From Phycisphaerae bacterium (GTDB lineage Bacteria > Planctomycetota > Phycisphaerae > UBA1845): a stretch of DNA of 45,589 nucleotides. The notes under the pieces were generated by a model that worked only from the letters and a program-made list of their open reading frames with translations, was not told the DNA's origin and did not search any database. The position numbers and the translations under genes were made by a program. The DNA is taken from assembly GCA_024102815.1 (NCBI GenBank), contig JAGFJJ010000047.1:1-45589 (forward strand), given 5' to 3'. How positions within the stretch are numbered: position 1 is the stretch's first letter; the number at the start of each line of letters is the position of its first letter. Below, one piece after another: positions 35,244 to 44,428 of the stretch.

Positions 35244-36734
35244 ATGCCGACGACGCTCCTTCACTGCTTGTACGATCACGCCCGCAACTTTGGAGATACC
35301 ATCGCGTTCCGCGAAGTTGGCGAAGGCGGGCGAACCATCCCCTACGCGGCGCTCTTTTCCGCCGTCCAGCACGCCGCCGCCCGAATTCAGGCCCAGGCGC
35401 AACCCGGCGACGTCGTCCTGGTCTGTCTGCCTAACCGCATTGAGTGCGCAGTCGCGATCCTTGCAGCGCTCCAAGCCGAAGCCATTGCGTTTCCGGTAAG
35501 CCCAACCATCTCGCCGGACGAGCTCCGGCGATCGGCGCAGGTATCCGGTGCGCGAATCATCGTGGGTACGGATTCCTCATTCGCGGCACTGCAAGCCAGT
35601 GGCTTGAAACGCATACAATGCGAAACGCCCGCCACCGAGAACGACTTGGCTGGCCCCGGGCCGAACGCAGCCGCCCCTCCACCTGACGAGCACAGCGGCC
35701 TGATGCTGCTCAGCAGCGGAACCGTGAGCGATCCCAAGATCGTCTGGCGCACCGGGCCCTCCCTCCTTTCTGTTGCGGAAAATACCGCAATTGCGGTCGG
35801 AATTCGTCGCGGTGACCACATCCTGGGTATGGTGCCAATTTGTCATTCCTACGGAGTTGAACACTGTCTCTTCGCTCCTCTTTTGGCGGCGGCCACGGTT
35901 CATCTGTGCCAGGGGTTTGACCCCCATGTCGCCATTGATCAGCTCCGCGCCGTTCCCATCACCGTTTTCCCGGCAGTACCTTCGCTGTTCGAGTTGCTTG
36001 CCGCGCGATGCGACGGTTCGATCGCTTTTCCGAGACTGCGCTGCGCGTACTCGGCGGGGGCGCCCCTGCCATCGAGTGTTTTCGACGCATGCCGGCGCAA
36101 CCTCGGAATTCGGGTCGGGCAACTCTACGGATCCTCGGAAGTCGGCTCAGTCACCTTCAATGATCCACATAAACCGGGACATGACCCCACAAGCGTAGGG
36201 ATACCAATGCGGGGTGTTACACTTCGCATCGTCGACACAACGAGCCAGGCCGTGGAATCGCCGCTGCCGCCAAACTCCGAAGGCGAGCTGGCAATCAATG
36301 CTCCCTCTATGCTTTGCAGCTACGTGGGAGAATCGCAGCCTCCCTTTCGCAACGGGTTTTTCCTTACCGGCGATCTGGGCAAAATCGACCAGAAGGGTGC
36401 GCTAACAATCACGGGCCGGACGAACCTCATGATCAACGTCGGTTCGCTCAAGGTAAATCCACTTGAGATCGAGCATGTACTCTCGGAATGCAGGGGCGTC
36501 GCCGCATGTGTGGTCGTCGCCGTCCCCGTGAGCGAGACAATCTCCCGTGTACGCGCCCTCATTCTTCCGCTGGACCGCCGGGATCCGCCCAAGATCGAAT
36601 CGATCCGATCGTTCTTGCGAAGCCGGCTCAGCCCTCACAAAGTCCCACGGATCATCGAAATCGTGGACACGCTGCCGCGCACACCTTCCGGAAAAATCAT
36701 GCGTCGGCAAGTCGTATCAGGAGCGGAATCGTGA
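35244..36734 (+). CDS. Acyl-AMP ligase loading the aryl starter
   Basis: A 496-residue adenylate-forming enzyme. The P-loop-like motif is LLSSGTVSDPKIV (155-167). Core motifs follow, LYGSSEVGS and LTGDLGKID, with the catalytic lysine K484 in PRTPSGKIMRR near the C-terminus. It should activate an aryl or acyl acid with ATP and transfer it to the ACP thiol, the role of AMP ligases in aryl polyene clusters. The start at 35244 was chosen because the fold begins there and the upstream open frame overlaps the halogenase-like gene; its ribosome binding site is poor. Its stop overlaps the next gene (GTGA). Confidence 0.88.
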   Translation: MPTTLLHCLYDHARNFGDTIAFREVGEGGRTIPYAALFSAVQHAAARIQAQAQPGDVVLVCLPNRIECAVAILAALQAEAIAFPVSPTISPDELRRSAQVSGARIIVGTDSSFAALQASGLKRIQCETPATENDLAGPGPNAAAPPPDEHSGLMLLSSGTVSDPKIVWRTGPSLLSVAENTAIAVGIRRGDHILGMVPICHSYGVEHCLFAPLLAAATVHLCQGFDPHVAIDQLRAVPITVFPAVPSLFELLAARCDGSIAFPRLRCAYSAGAPLPSSVFDACRRNLGIRVGQLYGSSEVGSVTFNDPHKPGHDPTSVGIPMRGVTLRIVDTTSQAVESPLPPNSEGELAINAPSMLCSYVGESQPPFRNGFFLTGDLGKIDQKGALTITGRTNLMINVGSLKVNPLEIEHVLSECRGVAACVVVAVPVSETISRVRALILPLDRRDPPKIESIRSFLRSRLSPHKVPRIIEIVDTLPRTPSGKIMRRQVVSGAES

Positions 36735-37483
36735 AAACGCGTGCCAGATCAACCCGCACCCACTACGAGCGCTATCTCTGGGCGGTCGTCACAGCCGTCT
36801 CCTGCGCCGGATGCCAGTCTTCGCTCCCCCGCTACGCCTTCGACAACCCCGCCGAAGTCCTGATGGCAATGGAAGCGCGGTCTTCTCAGATAGCGTCTTT
36901 CTCTGCACGATGCAGAGTCCTGCTGGCGTCAGGCGACGGCGATGTGCAGTTGACCGGCCTGGTTATTGCAGAGCCGCCTGGCAGATTGCGATTACGGACT
37001 TGGAAGCTTTCGCGGACTGTATTTGATCTCACACTGAACGAAGACGGCGCGTACCTCTTCAGCAGTGGAGGCGAGCGACACGGGCCCGACGAATCCGAAC
37101 TAACCCGGAAGCAAATCCTCGGCGCTTTGCGGTTTCTTCCCGGGTTCATGCAGCAGGGCGCTTGGCGAGCCCGCCGCGGATTGACGCCCGATACGTATGC
37201 GCTGATCAGCCAACTGCCCGATGCAAATGCGCTCGTCCAATGCGCCGTCGACGGCGCCACGCTCACCGAACAGCGCTGCGACTATCTCGACGACCGGAAT
37301 CAGGCGGAGATGTCCCTGGCATTCTACGACTACCGCCTTGTTGACGGCATCGCATGGCCCGGAAGGATCACCGGCCACGGAGCGCGCGGAAGCTTTGAGA
37401 TCCGATTCGATAGCGTGGAGGTCAACGTGGAGCATCCCGACGGTGCATTTGTGCCGTCTCGGAGGGCAAAGAAGTTGCCATGA
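36731..37483 (+). CDS. LolB-like outer-membrane lipoprotein
   Basis: A 250-residue exported protein starting at a GTG that overlaps the ligase stop and has AGGAG seven bases upstream. The signal ends in SCAGC (C28), a near-lipobox with Cys rather than Leu at -3. The mature part matches LolB/DUF4292/DUF3261-like proteins: FSARCRVLLASGDG, a strand-rich LRLRTW stretch, and late segments including AEMSLAFYDYRLVDG and SFEIRFDSVEVN. A DUF3261-type lipoprotein is a usual aryl polyene gene, thought to receive the pigment at the outer membrane from the LolA-like carrier. Its stop overlaps the exporter start (ATGA). Confidence 0.8.
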   Translation: MKTRARSTRTHYERYLWAVVTAVSCAGCQSSLPRYAFDNPAEVLMAMEARSSQIASFSARCRVLLASGDGDVQLTGLVIAEPPGRLRLRTWKLSRTVFDLTLNEDGAYLFSSGGERHGPDESELTRKQILGALRFLPGFMQQGAWRARRGLTPDTYALISQLPDANALVQCAVDGATLTEQRCDYLDDRNQAEMSLAFYDYRLVDGIAWPGRITGHGARGSFEIRFDSVEVNVEHPDGAFVPSRRAKKLP

Positions 37484-40131
37484 GCGTCAAGTGCCCGCCC
37501 TCCCGGTTGCCGATCGAATTGCTTTGCCGGTTGGCAACCCGCAGACCCTGGATTGTCCTCATCGTGGCGACCGTCGTCGTCACCACCGCCATATCCCTTG
37601 CAACAAGGCTGAAAACGAGCGCCGCGCTGGACATCATGGTGGGTGACCGCGACCCCGCCGCCCGCGCGCTGACGCGCATTGCCGGAGCTTTCGACGGTGC
37701 TGAGCAACTCATCCTTCTCGTTTCCCTGCCCGAAGATACCCCATCACCCCAGACCGGCGTCCCGGCGGCCGGCGACGTTCGACTTCTCGAATTCGCCTCG
37801 AGGTTGAAGGCTGCGGTAGCAACTTCGGATCGGCTCTCGCAGATGTGCCGGGAGGTGGAATACAAGCCGCCTCAGGCCGCCCGCACTTACGTCGAGCGCG
37901 CCATCATCCCGGCAGGCGTCTACTACCTCCGTGACGACGAGTTCCACGCATTGCTGCAACGATTGCGGCCGCAATCGATGCGCGAGCAGCTCGACAAGCT
38001 CGAGCAAATGTTGGCCGTGCCCGGAGCCGGGGGCGCACTAATTCGATCGCTTGCGGAAGATCCCCTCGGCCTCCGGGATTTCCTGTTCAGCGCACTCCCG
38101 GCATTCATTCAGCCAGGATCCCGGTCGATCGCCGCCGACGACGGCTATTTCAGCGCGGATCGACGTCATCTGATGATCCGCCTGCGCGGTGCTCGTCCCC
38201 CGTCCGATCTCGATTTCGCGGGCTCCTTTACTGACGCCGTGTATGACGCTGCGCAGCACGCGAATGAAGACCGGCTCGACCTTGCTTGCACGGGTGCCTA
38301 TGCCATCGCGGCCCGATCAAGCCGCGCCATTCGCTCCGACATGAAACGTAGCATCCTGCTGTCAGTCGTATTCCTGATGACCCTGTTCACGGTGGTTTAT
38401 CGTAACCTGTGGATGTTGCCGCTGGCCCTGGCTCCTGTCGCAGCTGGCATCGCCGTAGGCTTTGCCGTGTTCACAGCGCTTGGCATGACGGCGTCACCGC
38501 TCACGGCGGTTATCGGTGCCATCCTGGCCGGGTTGGGTATCGACTACTGCATCCACATCCTCTCAATGTATCGAGGCTTTCGTGCAGGCGAAGCATCGCA
38601 CGAGCAGGCGATCCGAGGGGCGCTTCGACATATGGTCCCTGCCATCGTTGTCGCCTATGGTACAACCGCAATTGCCTTCTTCGCATTCAGCCAGTCTGGC
38701 GTGCGTGCCCTCCGTGAATTTGGCTGGTTAGGCATGCTCGGATTGACCGGTGCGGTCATCGCGACCATGCTCCTGCTGCCGGCACTGATCACCCTGGCAC
38801 TGGGCGCGAAGACCAACTGGCGCGCCAAACCGACATCGCGGGGCCCGCTCGTAAGCAGATGGCTGGATGTGTCCACCAATGCCAAGTCGTGCCTCCTGGG
38901 GGCGGCCGGACTCCTCGTCGTCATCTCACTGGCGGTGGCCGCCTTCGCGGACCGGAGCGATTCATTCTTCGAGGACGATCTGTCGACCATGCATCCGCAG
39001 CCCAACGAGCCGATCGAGACGCAGGCGCGCCTCGGCGAGCTTTTTGGATACTCCGAGGACACATTCACCATCTACTTTACGGCACCTTCGGCCGAATCGC
39101 TCGTTGAGATGGCGCACGACATCAGTCATCGGGTCGGACAACCGAGTGTACGGAGCGCGGGTATCACCGGCGTCTATGGGTTGGCGTCGCTGCTGCCTGA
39201 TCCAGAAACCGTAGCGGCACGGCACGCCGCGCTCCAGCAGGTTAATGTCGAGCGGATCGTCGCGGACTTCGATGCGGCGCTGGCCGCAACTGATCTCAAT
39301 GGGCCGGCTTTCGACGGATACCGGGCGTTCCTGCGAAATCTGCTCCGGCCCAAACGCGTTCCCCAAATAGAGGACCTGCTGCAAGTGCCGGCGCTGGCCG
39401 ACACGGTTCTGCCGACAGCCACGGTGCAAGGAGAAAGTCCTGCGCGCTGGGAGTCCATCGCCGTACTCTTGACTGATGCCCCACTGGCGGAACGCTCCAG
39501 GCGCGACATCGCCATCTCCGAGATTCGCCGAGCCACTGCGGATCTTGTCGGTGCTGAGCTGACCGGCATTACCGTCCTCGGACATAACGCCGAGCGCGCC
39601 ATTCGCCACGACCTGTTTGCTTTACTCACCATGGCAGCAGCGGCGGTGATCGCCTGGCTGCTCGTATATTTTCGCAGCGTCACTGCGATGCTCTTAACCC
39701 TCTTGCCGGTGGCCGTCGGCATGAGCTTCATGCTGGCATGCATGAGACTCGAGGGCATAAAGCTCAACATGGTCAACCTGATTGCGCTGCCGTTGCTCGT
39801 CGGGACCGGCGTCGATGATGGCATCTTTCTCGTTTCCATCGCCCGGCATTCGCGTCGACAACGCGAGTTACACTCGGCAAGTGTGCGAAACCTCGCGTCC
39901 GGGTGCCGAGCAGTGATCATGACGAGCCTGACAACCGTTCTCACCTTCGGCACGCTTGTGTTCACGAGCACGCCGGCCATTAGATCGCTGGGCACGATGA
40001 TGGCCCTGGGGGTGACGATTGCCGTTCTTGGCGCCGTCGGCGTGTTGGCGCCGCTGCTGACAGTCCACGGGGATTCTGCAACGCAGCGCACGGGCAGACT
40101 TGCGAATAGCAACGATCTCATTAGCGAATGA
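37480..40131 (+). CDS. MMPL/RND-family lipid exporter
   Basis: An 883-residue inner-membrane protein with the two-fold RND plan. A first helix (about 24-43), a periplasmic loop (about 45-285) and five or six helices are followed by a second half with the same order from about 467. The fourth-helix motifs are GLGIDYCIHIL and GTGVDDGIFLV, whose aspartates relay protons. It is closest in style to MMPL and hopanoid-type exporters and to the predicted exporter of aryl polyene clusters. The ATG overlaps the lipoprotein stop by four bases. It is last in the operon, and probably extracts the lipid-linked polyene from the inner membrane. Confidence 0.92.
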   Translation: MSVKCPPSRLPIELLCRLATRRPWIVLIVATVVVTTAISLATRLKTSAALDIMVGDRDPAARALTRIAGAFDGAEQLILLVSLPEDTPSPQTGVPAAGDVRLLEFASRLKAAVATSDRLSQMCREVEYKPPQAARTYVERAIIPAGVYYLRDDEFHALLQRLRPQSMREQLDKLEQMLAVPGAGGALIRSLAEDPLGLRDFLFSALPAFIQPGSRSIAADDGYFSADRRHLMIRLRGARPPSDLDFAGSFTDAVYDAAQHANEDRLDLACTGAYAIAARSSRAIRSDMKRSILLSVVFLMTLFTVVYRNLWMLPLALAPVAAGIAVGFAVFTALGMTASPLTAVIGAILAGLGIDYCIHILSMYRGFRAGEASHEQAIRGALRHMVPAIVVAYGTTAIAFFAFSQSGVRALREFGWLGMLGLTGAVIATMLLLPALITLALGAKTNWRAKPTSRGPLVSRWLDVSTNAKSCLLGAAGLLVVISLAVAAFADRSDSFFEDDLSTMHPQPNEPIETQARLGELFGYSEDTFTIYFTAPSAESLVEMAHDISHRVGQPSVRSAGITGVYGLASLLPDPETVAARHAALQQVNVERIVADFDAALAATDLNGPAFDGYRAFLRNLLRPKRVPQIEDLLQVPALADTVLPTATVQGESPARWESIAVLLTDAPLAERSRRDIAISEIRRATADLVGAELTGITVLGHNAERAIRHDLFALLTMAAAAVIAWLLVYFRSVTAMLLTLLPVAVGMSFMLACMRLEGIKLNMVNLIALPLLVGTGVDDGIFLVSIARHSRRQRELHSASVRNLASGCRAVIMTSLTTVLTFGTLVFTSTPAIRSLGTMMALGVTIAVLGAVGVLAPLLTVHGDSATQRTGRLANSNDLISE

Positions 40132-40597
40132 AGAAATGTCAATTATGGAGTTCTGAATCCAGCTTTCGTAGTTCTTCTGGATGAGCTCTGTGCTGGTGCG
40201 GTGCTCTTCGCCACGACATTCTGCGCTTCTGCGCGTCAGTACGCGCCATTGTTTCCCGCGATCGACCAAGGCTCGAGCTTAGCCGTGTTTGACTTCCCCT
40301 TCGCTGGCTCTGCTGGAGTTACCGCAATGGCCACGGATACCATGACGCCGCGATGAATCCCACGACCCGAATGCTGTGCTAATATGACCATCGACTCCGC
40401 GATCTCGTCCGATCGACAAGTGACATCGGGCACGCAACTCGTCGAGGCCTCCCTTCCTCCGCCGCCCGCGGCCGGCTCACTTCCAATCGCGCCGGAGTGG
40501 TCAGAACTCGCGCACGAAATTCCAGAATAAAGGCGTGATCCGCACCGCGGAACTCCGCTCTGCCGCAAGGTCGGGTTGCGAGGTGACGGCGATGAGG
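40132..40597. other. Convergent intergenic region
   Basis: Between the converging exporter and ATPase genes. A 6-bp stem-loop (ATCCAG/CTGGAT, 40157-40182) lies 26 bases after the exporter stop and could be a weak terminator. A short open frame at 40384-40530 is listed separately. Nothing else is recognised. Confidence 0.45.
40384..40530 (+). CDS. Possible 48-residue protein
   Basis: A short frame with GC-rich third codon positions similar to real genes nearby and a proline-rich middle. It has no ribosome binding site, no signal peptide and no family I recognise, and it sits in a convergent intergenic gap. It may be the eroded end of a lost gene or chance. Confidence 0.2.
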   Translation: MTIDSAISSDRQVTSGTQLVEASLPPPPAAGSLPIAPEWSELAHEIPE

Positions 40598-42694
40598 CTA
40601 CGCAATTCCCCGGTTTGGCAACCGCAGAAGACGCGCATTGATCGCAACGATGACCGTGGACAACGACATGACGACCGCCCCGACTGCCGGCGGCAGAATG
40701 ATGCCGATCGGCGCAAGAACACCGGCCGCAAGTGGTATCGTGACCGCGTTGTAGCCCGTTGCCCACCAGAGGTTCTGGACCATCTTGGCGTAGGTCTTCT
40801 TCGCCAGCCGTACAATCGAGGCTACGTCACGCGGGTCTGAGCGGACGAGCACGATATCGGCCGACTCGATCGCCACGTCCGTCCCAGCGCCGATCGCAAT
40901 GCCCACATCGGCCTGGGTCAGCGCGGGAGCGTCGTTCACGCCGTCACCGACCATGGCGACGGTAAGGCCGCGGCTCTGGACCTCCTTCACCTTTTCTGAC
41001 TTTTGCTCCGGCAGCACTTCGGCGAAGTAGTCGTCCAGACCGAGTTCACCCGCAACCCACCTGGCAACCGGCTCCGCATCGCCGGTGAGCATCATGATCT
41101 GAACGCCCATTTCCTCCTTGAGGTTGCGCAGTGCCTCACGCGACTCCTCACGAATAATGTCTGCCAGAGCAATTGCACCGATGGGCTGACCATCAGCCAG
41201 GACGTAGACAACGGTCTTACCCTCGTCGGACAGCTCGCGTAAGCGCCCGTTGTCGACGTCGATGCCGTTCTCCTGGAGGTAGCCGGGGCTGACGGCCTTG
41301 ACGTTGGAACCGGAGACGCTGGCTTGGGCACCCTTTCCCGGAATCGCTTTGAACTCCTTGGGGACCTCGAACCTGACCTCGCGTTTCTTCGCTGCCTCGA
41401 CGATCCCCTGTGCGATCGGATGTTCCGATTGGCTCTCCACGCTGGCCGCGAGCTTCAGCACTTCGTTTTCATTCCTGTTGCCCAGCGCGATGACGTCACT
41501 CACGCCGAAGCGGCCCTCGGTAAGCGTCCCGGTCTTGTCAAAGATGATCGCATCGAGGTTTCGCGCTCGCTCGAACGCGGATCGATTTCGGACCAGCAGG
41601 CCGTTCTTGGCCGAGATTGCGGTCGAGACGGCTACGACCAGGGGGATCGCCAGTCCCAGCGCGTGCGGGCAGGTGATCACCATCACCGTTACGGTCCGCT
41701 CGAGCGAAAAGTCAAATTGCCGGCCGATGACAAGCCACCATACCAAGAGTGTGACAGTACCCGCCGAAATCGCGACGATCGTGAGCCAGAGGGCGGCCCG
41801 GTCGGCCAGGTTCTGCGTCTTCGACCGCGATTTCTGGGCCCTGCGGACCATGTCGATGACCTGGGAGAGATACGTCTCACCGCCGGTCTTCTGAACCTCC
41901 ACGGTAATCGCGGAGTCACCGTTGATCGAGCCGCCAACGACGTCATCGCCTTCGCCCTTTTCCACCGGCTTGCTCTCACCAGTGATCATGGCCTCGTTGA
42001 CCATCGTACGGCCCTCGACGATCTGGCCGTCGATGGGAATCTTCTCGCCGGGCTTGACCAGCACGCGGTCGCCGGCGCTCAACTCGTCGACCGATACATC
42101 CTCGGTGCTGCCGTCGTTCTCGACGCGGTGGGCATCGGCCGGCATCAGTTCAACGAGCTTCTGGAGCGCGTTCGACGCGCCCATGACCGAACGCATCTCG
42201 ATCCAGTGACCGAGCAGCATGATGTCGATAAGCGTCGCCAGCTCCCAGAAGAATACGCGCCCCGCCAGTCCGAACACGACCACGCTGCTGTAGCCGTAGG
42301 CAACCGCAATCGCCAGCGCAATCAGCGTCATCATGCCGGGCTGCTTCTGTCGCAGCTCCTCAACGAGCCCCTTCAGGAACGGCCATCCGCCATAGAAGAA
42401 TATGATTGAAGCGAAAAGCCACTGGACCCAGCTGTCGAAGGGAAAATCCCAGGATTCCGCAACTCGCAGGAAACCCTGGATCATCGGCGAAAGCAGCAAC
42501 ACAGGAAGCGTTAGGATCAACGAGATCCAGAATCGCCGCTTGAAGTCCGCGACCATGTGGGCGTGATGCGAGCGGTGTTCCCCGCCGCCATGGTGCTTGC
42601 CTTGCGTGCCGCCATTCTTATGGGCACCTTTGGTGTGCTCCGCATGCTCGGCATGACAATCTTGCGGCTCCCAGGAATTTCTATTGCCTGTCAT
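40598..42694 (-). CDS. CopB-type P1B heavy-metal ATPase
   Basis: A 698-residue P-type ATPase. The N-terminus is His-rich (about 1-47: HAEHAEHTKGAHKN, HHGGGEHRSHHAH) in place of CxxC domains. Later landmarks are TGES, the membrane metal motif CPH (342-344), the phosphorylation site DKTGT (386-390), a TGDAEP hinge, GDGVNDAP and a final NLWWATGYN helix. CPH plus a His-rich N-terminus marks the CopB/P1B-3 group, which exports copper (and silver). The ATG at 42694 has GGAG twelve bases upstream; a GTG at 42730 overlapping the DUF302 stop is the alternative. It is last in a minus-strand metal operon with DUF302 and YHS proteins, a common neighbourhood for this ATPase. Confidence 0.92.
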   Translation of the reverse strand: MTGNRNSWEPQDCHAEHAEHTKGAHKNGGTQGKHHGGGEHRSHHAHMVADFKRRFWISLILTLPVLLLSPMIQGFLRVAESWDFPFDSWVQWLFASIIFFYGGWPFLKGLVEELRQKQPGMMTLIALAIAVAYGYSSVVVFGLAGRVFFWELATLIDIMLLGHWIEMRSVMGASNALQKLVELMPADAHRVENDGSTEDVSVDELSAGDRVLVKPGEKIPIDGQIVEGRTMVNEAMITGESKPVEKGEGDDVVGGSINGDSAITVEVQKTGGETYLSQVIDMVRRAQKSRSKTQNLADRAALWLTIVAISAGTVTLLVWWLVIGRQFDFSLERTVTVMVITCPHALGLAIPLVVAVSTAISAKNGLLVRNRSAFERARNLDAIIFDKTGTLTEGRFGVSDVIALGNRNENEVLKLAASVESQSEHPIAQGIVEAAKKREVRFEVPKEFKAIPGKGAQASVSGSNVKAVSPGYLQENGIDVDNGRLRELSDEGKTVVYVLADGQPIGAIALADIIREESREALRNLKEEMGVQIMMLTGDAEPVARWVAGELGLDDYFAEVLPEQKSEKVKEVQSRGLTVAMVGDGVNDAPALTQADVGIAIGAGTDVAIESADIVLVRSDPRDVASIVRLAKKTYAKMVQNLWWATGYNAVTIPLAAGVLAPIGIILPPAVGAVVMSLSTVIVAINARLLRLPNRGIA

Positions 42695-42726
42695 GTTTCT
42701 GTGCGCTCCGTCTCGCCCAGTATCCG

Positions 42727-43116
42727 TCACGCCTCGCAGGCAGCATTTATGATCGCCAGGAGCGTGCGTTCAACGTCTTCGGCCACAGGTTTAAGATCTT
42801 CGGCCGCATCGTACATCTCCAACAGCTTCGTTGGCTTGACGGTCGCGACGGTCACGCTTCCGGCCTTCCGGTACACGGAGATGCGACACGGCAGTGACGT
42901 CGAAACGGCGAGATCCCTTTCGAGAAGCTGCTTGGCTTGTTGCGGGTTGCAGACCTCCAGAATCACACACTCGTGCTCAAATGGCACGCCCTTGTCCGCC
43001 ATCTTCGCCTTCATGTCGATCTGACCGAGCACACCGAAGCGGTGTTCCTCGACGGACTGCTGGAGACGTGCAACTGTGTCTTGAACCGACCGCGCTGATT
43101 CTCGAATATACAGCAT
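42727..43116 (-). CDS. DUF302-domain protein
   Basis: A 129-residue cytosolic protein of the DUF302 family, with the pattern VARLQQSVEEHRFGVLGQIDMKAKMADKG condensed over residues 15-45, VCNPQQAKQLLERD, and a conserved L-P-C-R-I-S-V-Y strand. The function of DUF302 is unsettled; it often sits beside copper ATPases and sulfur or thiol genes. The frame extends further upstream, but MLYIRES at 43116 has AAAGGCGAG before it and gives the family's length. It is 32 bases before the ATPase ATG. Confidence 0.85.
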   Translation of the reverse strand: MLYIRESARSVQDTVARLQQSVEEHRFGVLGQIDMKAKMADKGVPFEHECVILEVCNPQQAKQLLERDLAVSTSLPCRISVYRKAGSVTVATVKPTKLLEMYDAAEDLKPVAEDVERTLLAIINAACEA

Positions 43117-43221
43117 GATCTCTCGCCTTTCTGGATCCGACCGAGGCAGTGTGCTTTCTGCCGCTTCCATTGTCTTGATCACTGAAAATCGCACAGACAA
43201 CCGTGCCCTGCATGGACCTCG

Positions 43222-44268
43222 TTACCAGGCATAGTGATTGATGCCGTAGATCATCGCGCCGCCGAAAAAGCCCGCGGTGAGTACCGCCGCCGCACCGACG
43301 AAGAGCATTATGCGATAGGCCTTGCGTCTTGCGGCTGTGGCGTCGCGATACGCCCGCTCGCCGACAATCAGTGTGCTCAGGGCCCAGAGAGCGGTACCCG
43401 TTCCGAGCCAGCGGTGGGTAGTCATGATCCAACTTTCGTCCGCAAGGTGGAAACCGCCGAAAAACCAGCCGAGTGTGCCTGCCAAGATCGCCGTCAGCCC
43501 ACCAAACCAAAGGCAAAAGCGCCCGGCGCTGACGAACAGCTGACGCTTCGTGGCCATCCATAGCCCCTCGGCTACGGCTGCTCCCACAAGCATCGCGATT
43601 GGAAAGTTGACCGCCGGCGGGTGGAACCTGCCAAGCCAGGCCAAGGCCGCCATCACACCCGTGGCACGGTCGTCGTGGTCGTGTTCATGATCCGCATCGA
43701 ATCCGTTCAATTGAGACTCGTCGGCATCACCGTCAGACTGCTCTGTTCGGGCGCCAGGCGCACCCTGTACGGCGCGCTCTCCATGCGCATGCGTCTCATG
43801 CGCGCCTTCGTCCACGCGGCTGTTGTTCTCTTCGTGCTCAGCTCCATCAGAAGCGGGTGTACCCGTCGACGATGCGGATTCTGCATTCGCATCAACTCGT
43901 TCCTCCTCATGATCCCGAGCCGGCGAGGCGTCCTCACGCCGGTAACTCCCGGGATCCGAGCTTGACTGCCGACCGTTGTCATTCTGAGCGAAAACCGCCA
44001 ACCGCGCCGCATAACGCTCCGGATTCGCGTTGAATTTCTGCAAGCAACGTTCGCAGCAGAACGCAATGGTCTGCCCCCGGTAGGTTGTTGTTATGCTCGG
44101 ATCGACCTTCTCGTCCATCATTACGGGGCAGAACTGGTTGACCGGCGCTTGGACCACTGCAGGCGCAGGAGATTTCGACCCCCCTTGCTCCTGCCCGGTC
44201 GCGTTTGCTGCAGCCGCACACACCAAGAGTACGAATAGAAACACACGGCGCTCGTAGTCCCCTGCCAT
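43222..44268 (-). CDS. YHS metal-binding domain fused to a DUF2231 membrane domain
   Basis: A 348-residue exported/membrane protein. A signal peptide (about 1-25) is followed by one YHS/TRASH-like metal site (47-90: CPVMM, FCCERC, ANPERY). A long acidic, His-rich linker (about 95-200, with AHETHAHGE and DHEHDHDD) looks able to bind metal ions. The last ~145 residues hold four hydrophobic segments of the DUF2231 type. GGGAGG precedes the ATG. The combination suggests a periplasmic metal-capture head on a membrane base. It lies between the triple-YHS and DUF302 genes of the copper ATPase operon. Confidence 0.82.
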   Translation of the reverse strand: MAGDYERRVFLFVLLVCAAAANATGQEQGGSKSPAPAVVQAPVNQFCPVMMDEKVDPSITTTYRGQTIAFCCERCLQKFNANPERYAARLAVFAQNDNGRQSSSDPGSYRREDASPARDHEEERVDANAESASSTGTPASDGAEHEENNSRVDEGAHETHAHGERAVQGAPGARTEQSDGDADESQLNGFDADHEHDHDDRATGVMAALAWLGRFHPPAVNFPIAMLVGAAVAEGLWMATKRQLFVSAGRFCLWFGGLTAILAGTLGWFFGGFHLADESWIMTTHRWLGTGTALWALSTLIVGERAYRDATAARRKAYRIMLFVGAAAVLTAGFFGGAMIYGINHYAW

Positions 44269-44428
44269 CGAAGCCTCCCAAGAGATAGCCGCGCGAAAGA
44301 CACGACGTCGCGAGTGCTAAGGTAACTGGCTTACGCCGGCTTGAACGGCTGCTAACTGCGGCTTCAGGCCAGCCTGGCTCGAACCAGACAGCCTCATGCG
44401 AAGCCCACCTCGACCGACGCGAGGCGAC

